Source: an uncultured Mediterraneibacter sp. (GTDB lineage: Bacteria > Bacillota > Clostridia > Lachnospirales > Lachnospiraceae). Taken from it: a stretch of 42,125 bases of DNA. Shown here in pieces: positions 41,229 through 42,125 of this stretch. The stretch is taken from NCBI GenBank assembly GCA_934309345.1, contig CAKRDD010000027.1, positions 1 through 42,125 of the forward strand. Direction: 5' to 3'. The first letter of the stretch is position 1, and the number at the start of each line of letters is the position of its first letter. The notes under the pieces are model-generated. The model searched no databases and had not been told where the DNA came from. It was given only the letters and a program-made list of their open reading frames with translations. The translations under genes and the position numbers were made by a program.

Positions 41229-42125
41229 TTATCTGTTGTACTTTTTCTTTCTACTAACAACCGTTGTGCCAATGGCTGCACCGCCGCTGACAAACAGTAG
41301 GGCAATCCACAGTGCAAGGTTGCTTGTATCGCCAGTCTTCAGACTCTTATCGGATGTTCCCAGTTTGGTACTGGCAGGCTTTTCCTTCTTCAAAGCATTC
41401 GCCTTAGCAATAGCCTCATCGACCTTAGTGTAATCCGCATCCTTATATTGTAAAGCTGCAATCGCATCTTCGATCGCTTTCGCCATTGCATCTACTTCTC
41501 TCTGCTCGGTAATGTTCTTGCCACGCACAACAGCGTTGACAGCAGCTTCCACACCGGAAAAGTCCTTATACTCATCCTTGTTCAGTGCATTTGCCTTGAC
41601 AATGGATTCATCAACCTTAGTGTAATCAGCATCCTTATATTGCAGGGCTGCAATCGCATCTTCGATTGCTTTCGCCATCTTGTCTACTTCGGATTGCTCG
41701 GTAATGTTCTTACCACGCACAACAGCGTTGACAGCAGCTTCCACAGCGGAGAAGTCCTTGTACTCATCCTTGTTCAGAGCATTTGCCTTGGCAATGGCTT
41801 CATCAACCTTTGTATAATCAGCATCCTTATATTGTAAAGCTGCAATCGCATCTTCGATTGCTTTCGCCATTGCATCTACTTCACTCTGCTCGGTAATGTT
41901 CTTGCCACGCACAACAGCGTTGATAGCGGCTTCCACACCAGTGAAATCCTTGTACTCATCCTTCTTCAAAGCATTCGCCTTGGCAATGGCTTCATCAACC
42001 TTTGTATAATCAGCATCCTTATATTGCAGGGCTGCAATCGCATCTTCGATTGCTTTCGCCATTGCATCTACTTCGCTCTGCTCGGTAATATTCTTACCAC
42101 GGACAACGGCATTCACAGCAGCTTC
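41229..42125 (-). CDS. FIVAR-type repeat surface protein with sortase sorting signal, partial (5' end outside window)
   Basis: C-terminal part of a cell-wall protein; the frame is open to the last base of the window, so the start is not seen. About four tandem 64-residue repeats (EAAVNAVVRGKNITEQSEVD, then MAKAIEDAIAALQYKDADYTKVDEA-type text) each look like a three-helix FIVAR or albumin-binding-like module. They end in a Lys-rich linker and the sorting signal SLKTGDTSN, a hydrophobic helix (LALWIALLFVSGGAAIGTTVV) and a basic tail RKKKYNR. LKTGD is a variant of LPxTG, so sortase anchoring is expected. In many gut Firmicutes such C-termini belong to large carbohydrate-active enzymes, so the missing N-terminal part may be a glycosidase. 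Confidence 0.88.
   Translation of the reverse strand, partial: EAAVNAVVRGKNITEQSEVDAMAKAIEDAIAALQYKDADYTKVDEAIAKANALKKDEYKDFTGVEAAINAVVRGKNITEQSEVDAMAKAIEDAIAALQYKDADYTKVDEAIAKANALNKDEYKDFSAVEAAVNAVVRGKNITEQSEVDKMAKAIEDAIAALQYKDADYTKVDESIVKANALNKDEYKDFSGVEAAVNAVVRGKNITEQREVDAMAKAIEDAIAALQYKDADYTKVDEAIAKANALKKEKPASTKLGTSDKSLKTGDTSNLALWIALLFVSGGAAIGTTVVSRKKKYNR
41405..42125 (-). repeat. Tandem 192-bp coding repeats
   Basis: The same word (TACTCAT) recurs at 41569, 41761 and 41953, exactly 192 bases (64 codons) apart, and the sequence between copies is nearly identical at the DNA level, including silent sites. The array is prone to expansion and contraction and continues past the window edge. 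Confidence 0.9.

Noticed and set aside
41405..42125. Regular 192-bp repeats considered as a CRISPR-like or satellite array.
   Set aside because: The repeats are contiguous without unique spacers and stay in one open reading frame encoding a surface protein.

Overview
The window looks like the chromosome of a low-to-medium GC anaerobic Clostridia bacterium, most likely a gut Lachnospiraceae (Dorea / Mediterraneibacter / Blautia type). The basis is strong AGGAGG-type ribosome sites, a leucine T-box, an anaerobic ribonucleotide reductase activase, a GerMN spore-germination lipoprotein, ArgR-box-like operators and a FIVAR-repeat surface protein. I see no rRNA, tRNA, CRISPR array or complete insertion sequence. 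Assignment below family level is inference.

Region 1 (1-9.8 kb, minus strand) is carbohydrate uptake. A lone 1-phosphofructokinase with its own promoter and terminator is followed by a ula-type operon. In transcription order this is UlaG lactonase, EIIA, EIIC, EIIB, UlaE 3-epimerase, a cytosolic beta-propeller of unknown function, and an L-ribulose-5-phosphate 4-epimerase. UlaD, the decarboxylase step of the classical L-ascorbate pathway, is not in the operon. A PRD/EIIB/EIIA-domain regulator lies just upstream and is separated by a hairpin terminator and an operator-rich promoter.

Region 2 (9.8-20.1 kb, minus strand) is a long housekeeping/competence run in transcription order comEA, response regulator, sensor kinase, gerMN, comEC, holA, lepA, hemW and then the PRD regulator. 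holA has an internal promoter placed so close that its mRNA should be nearly leaderless. hemW has a hairpin between a strong Shine-Dalgarno sequence and its ATG.

Region 3 (20.2-28.5 kb) is arginine biosynthesis. The operon argC, GNAT acetyltransferase, argJ, argB, argD and a small DMT transporter is on the minus strand behind ARG-box-like sites. An SDR oxidoreductase is transcribed alone on the minus strand. argG is on the plus strand with its own ARG-box-like sites. argF and argH are not here.

Region 4 (28.6-34.25 kb) is accessory in character: a radical SAM protein divergent from a TetR regulator, a hicAB toxin-antitoxin pair with a perfect inverted-repeat operator on its promoter, and an AT-rich island. 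The island has a membrane-linked XRE regulator between two 74-bp direct repeats, a 433-residue protein with a RecB/Cas4-like PD-(D/E)XK nuclease signature, and three helically phased TTTACTCCA repeats beside leuS that look like an integrase arm-site array. This is the best candidate for an undescribed system.

Region 5 (34.25-42.1 kb): leuS under a leucine T-box, nrdG, and a hybrid sensor kinase with a periplasmic-binding-type sensor. Then comes an Rpn-family nuclease pseudogene split by a 144-bp MITE-like element with terminal inverted repeats and a 5-bp target duplication, an IS-end-like hairpin pair, and the 3' part of a sortase-anchored surface protein with 64-residue repeats that runs off the window.
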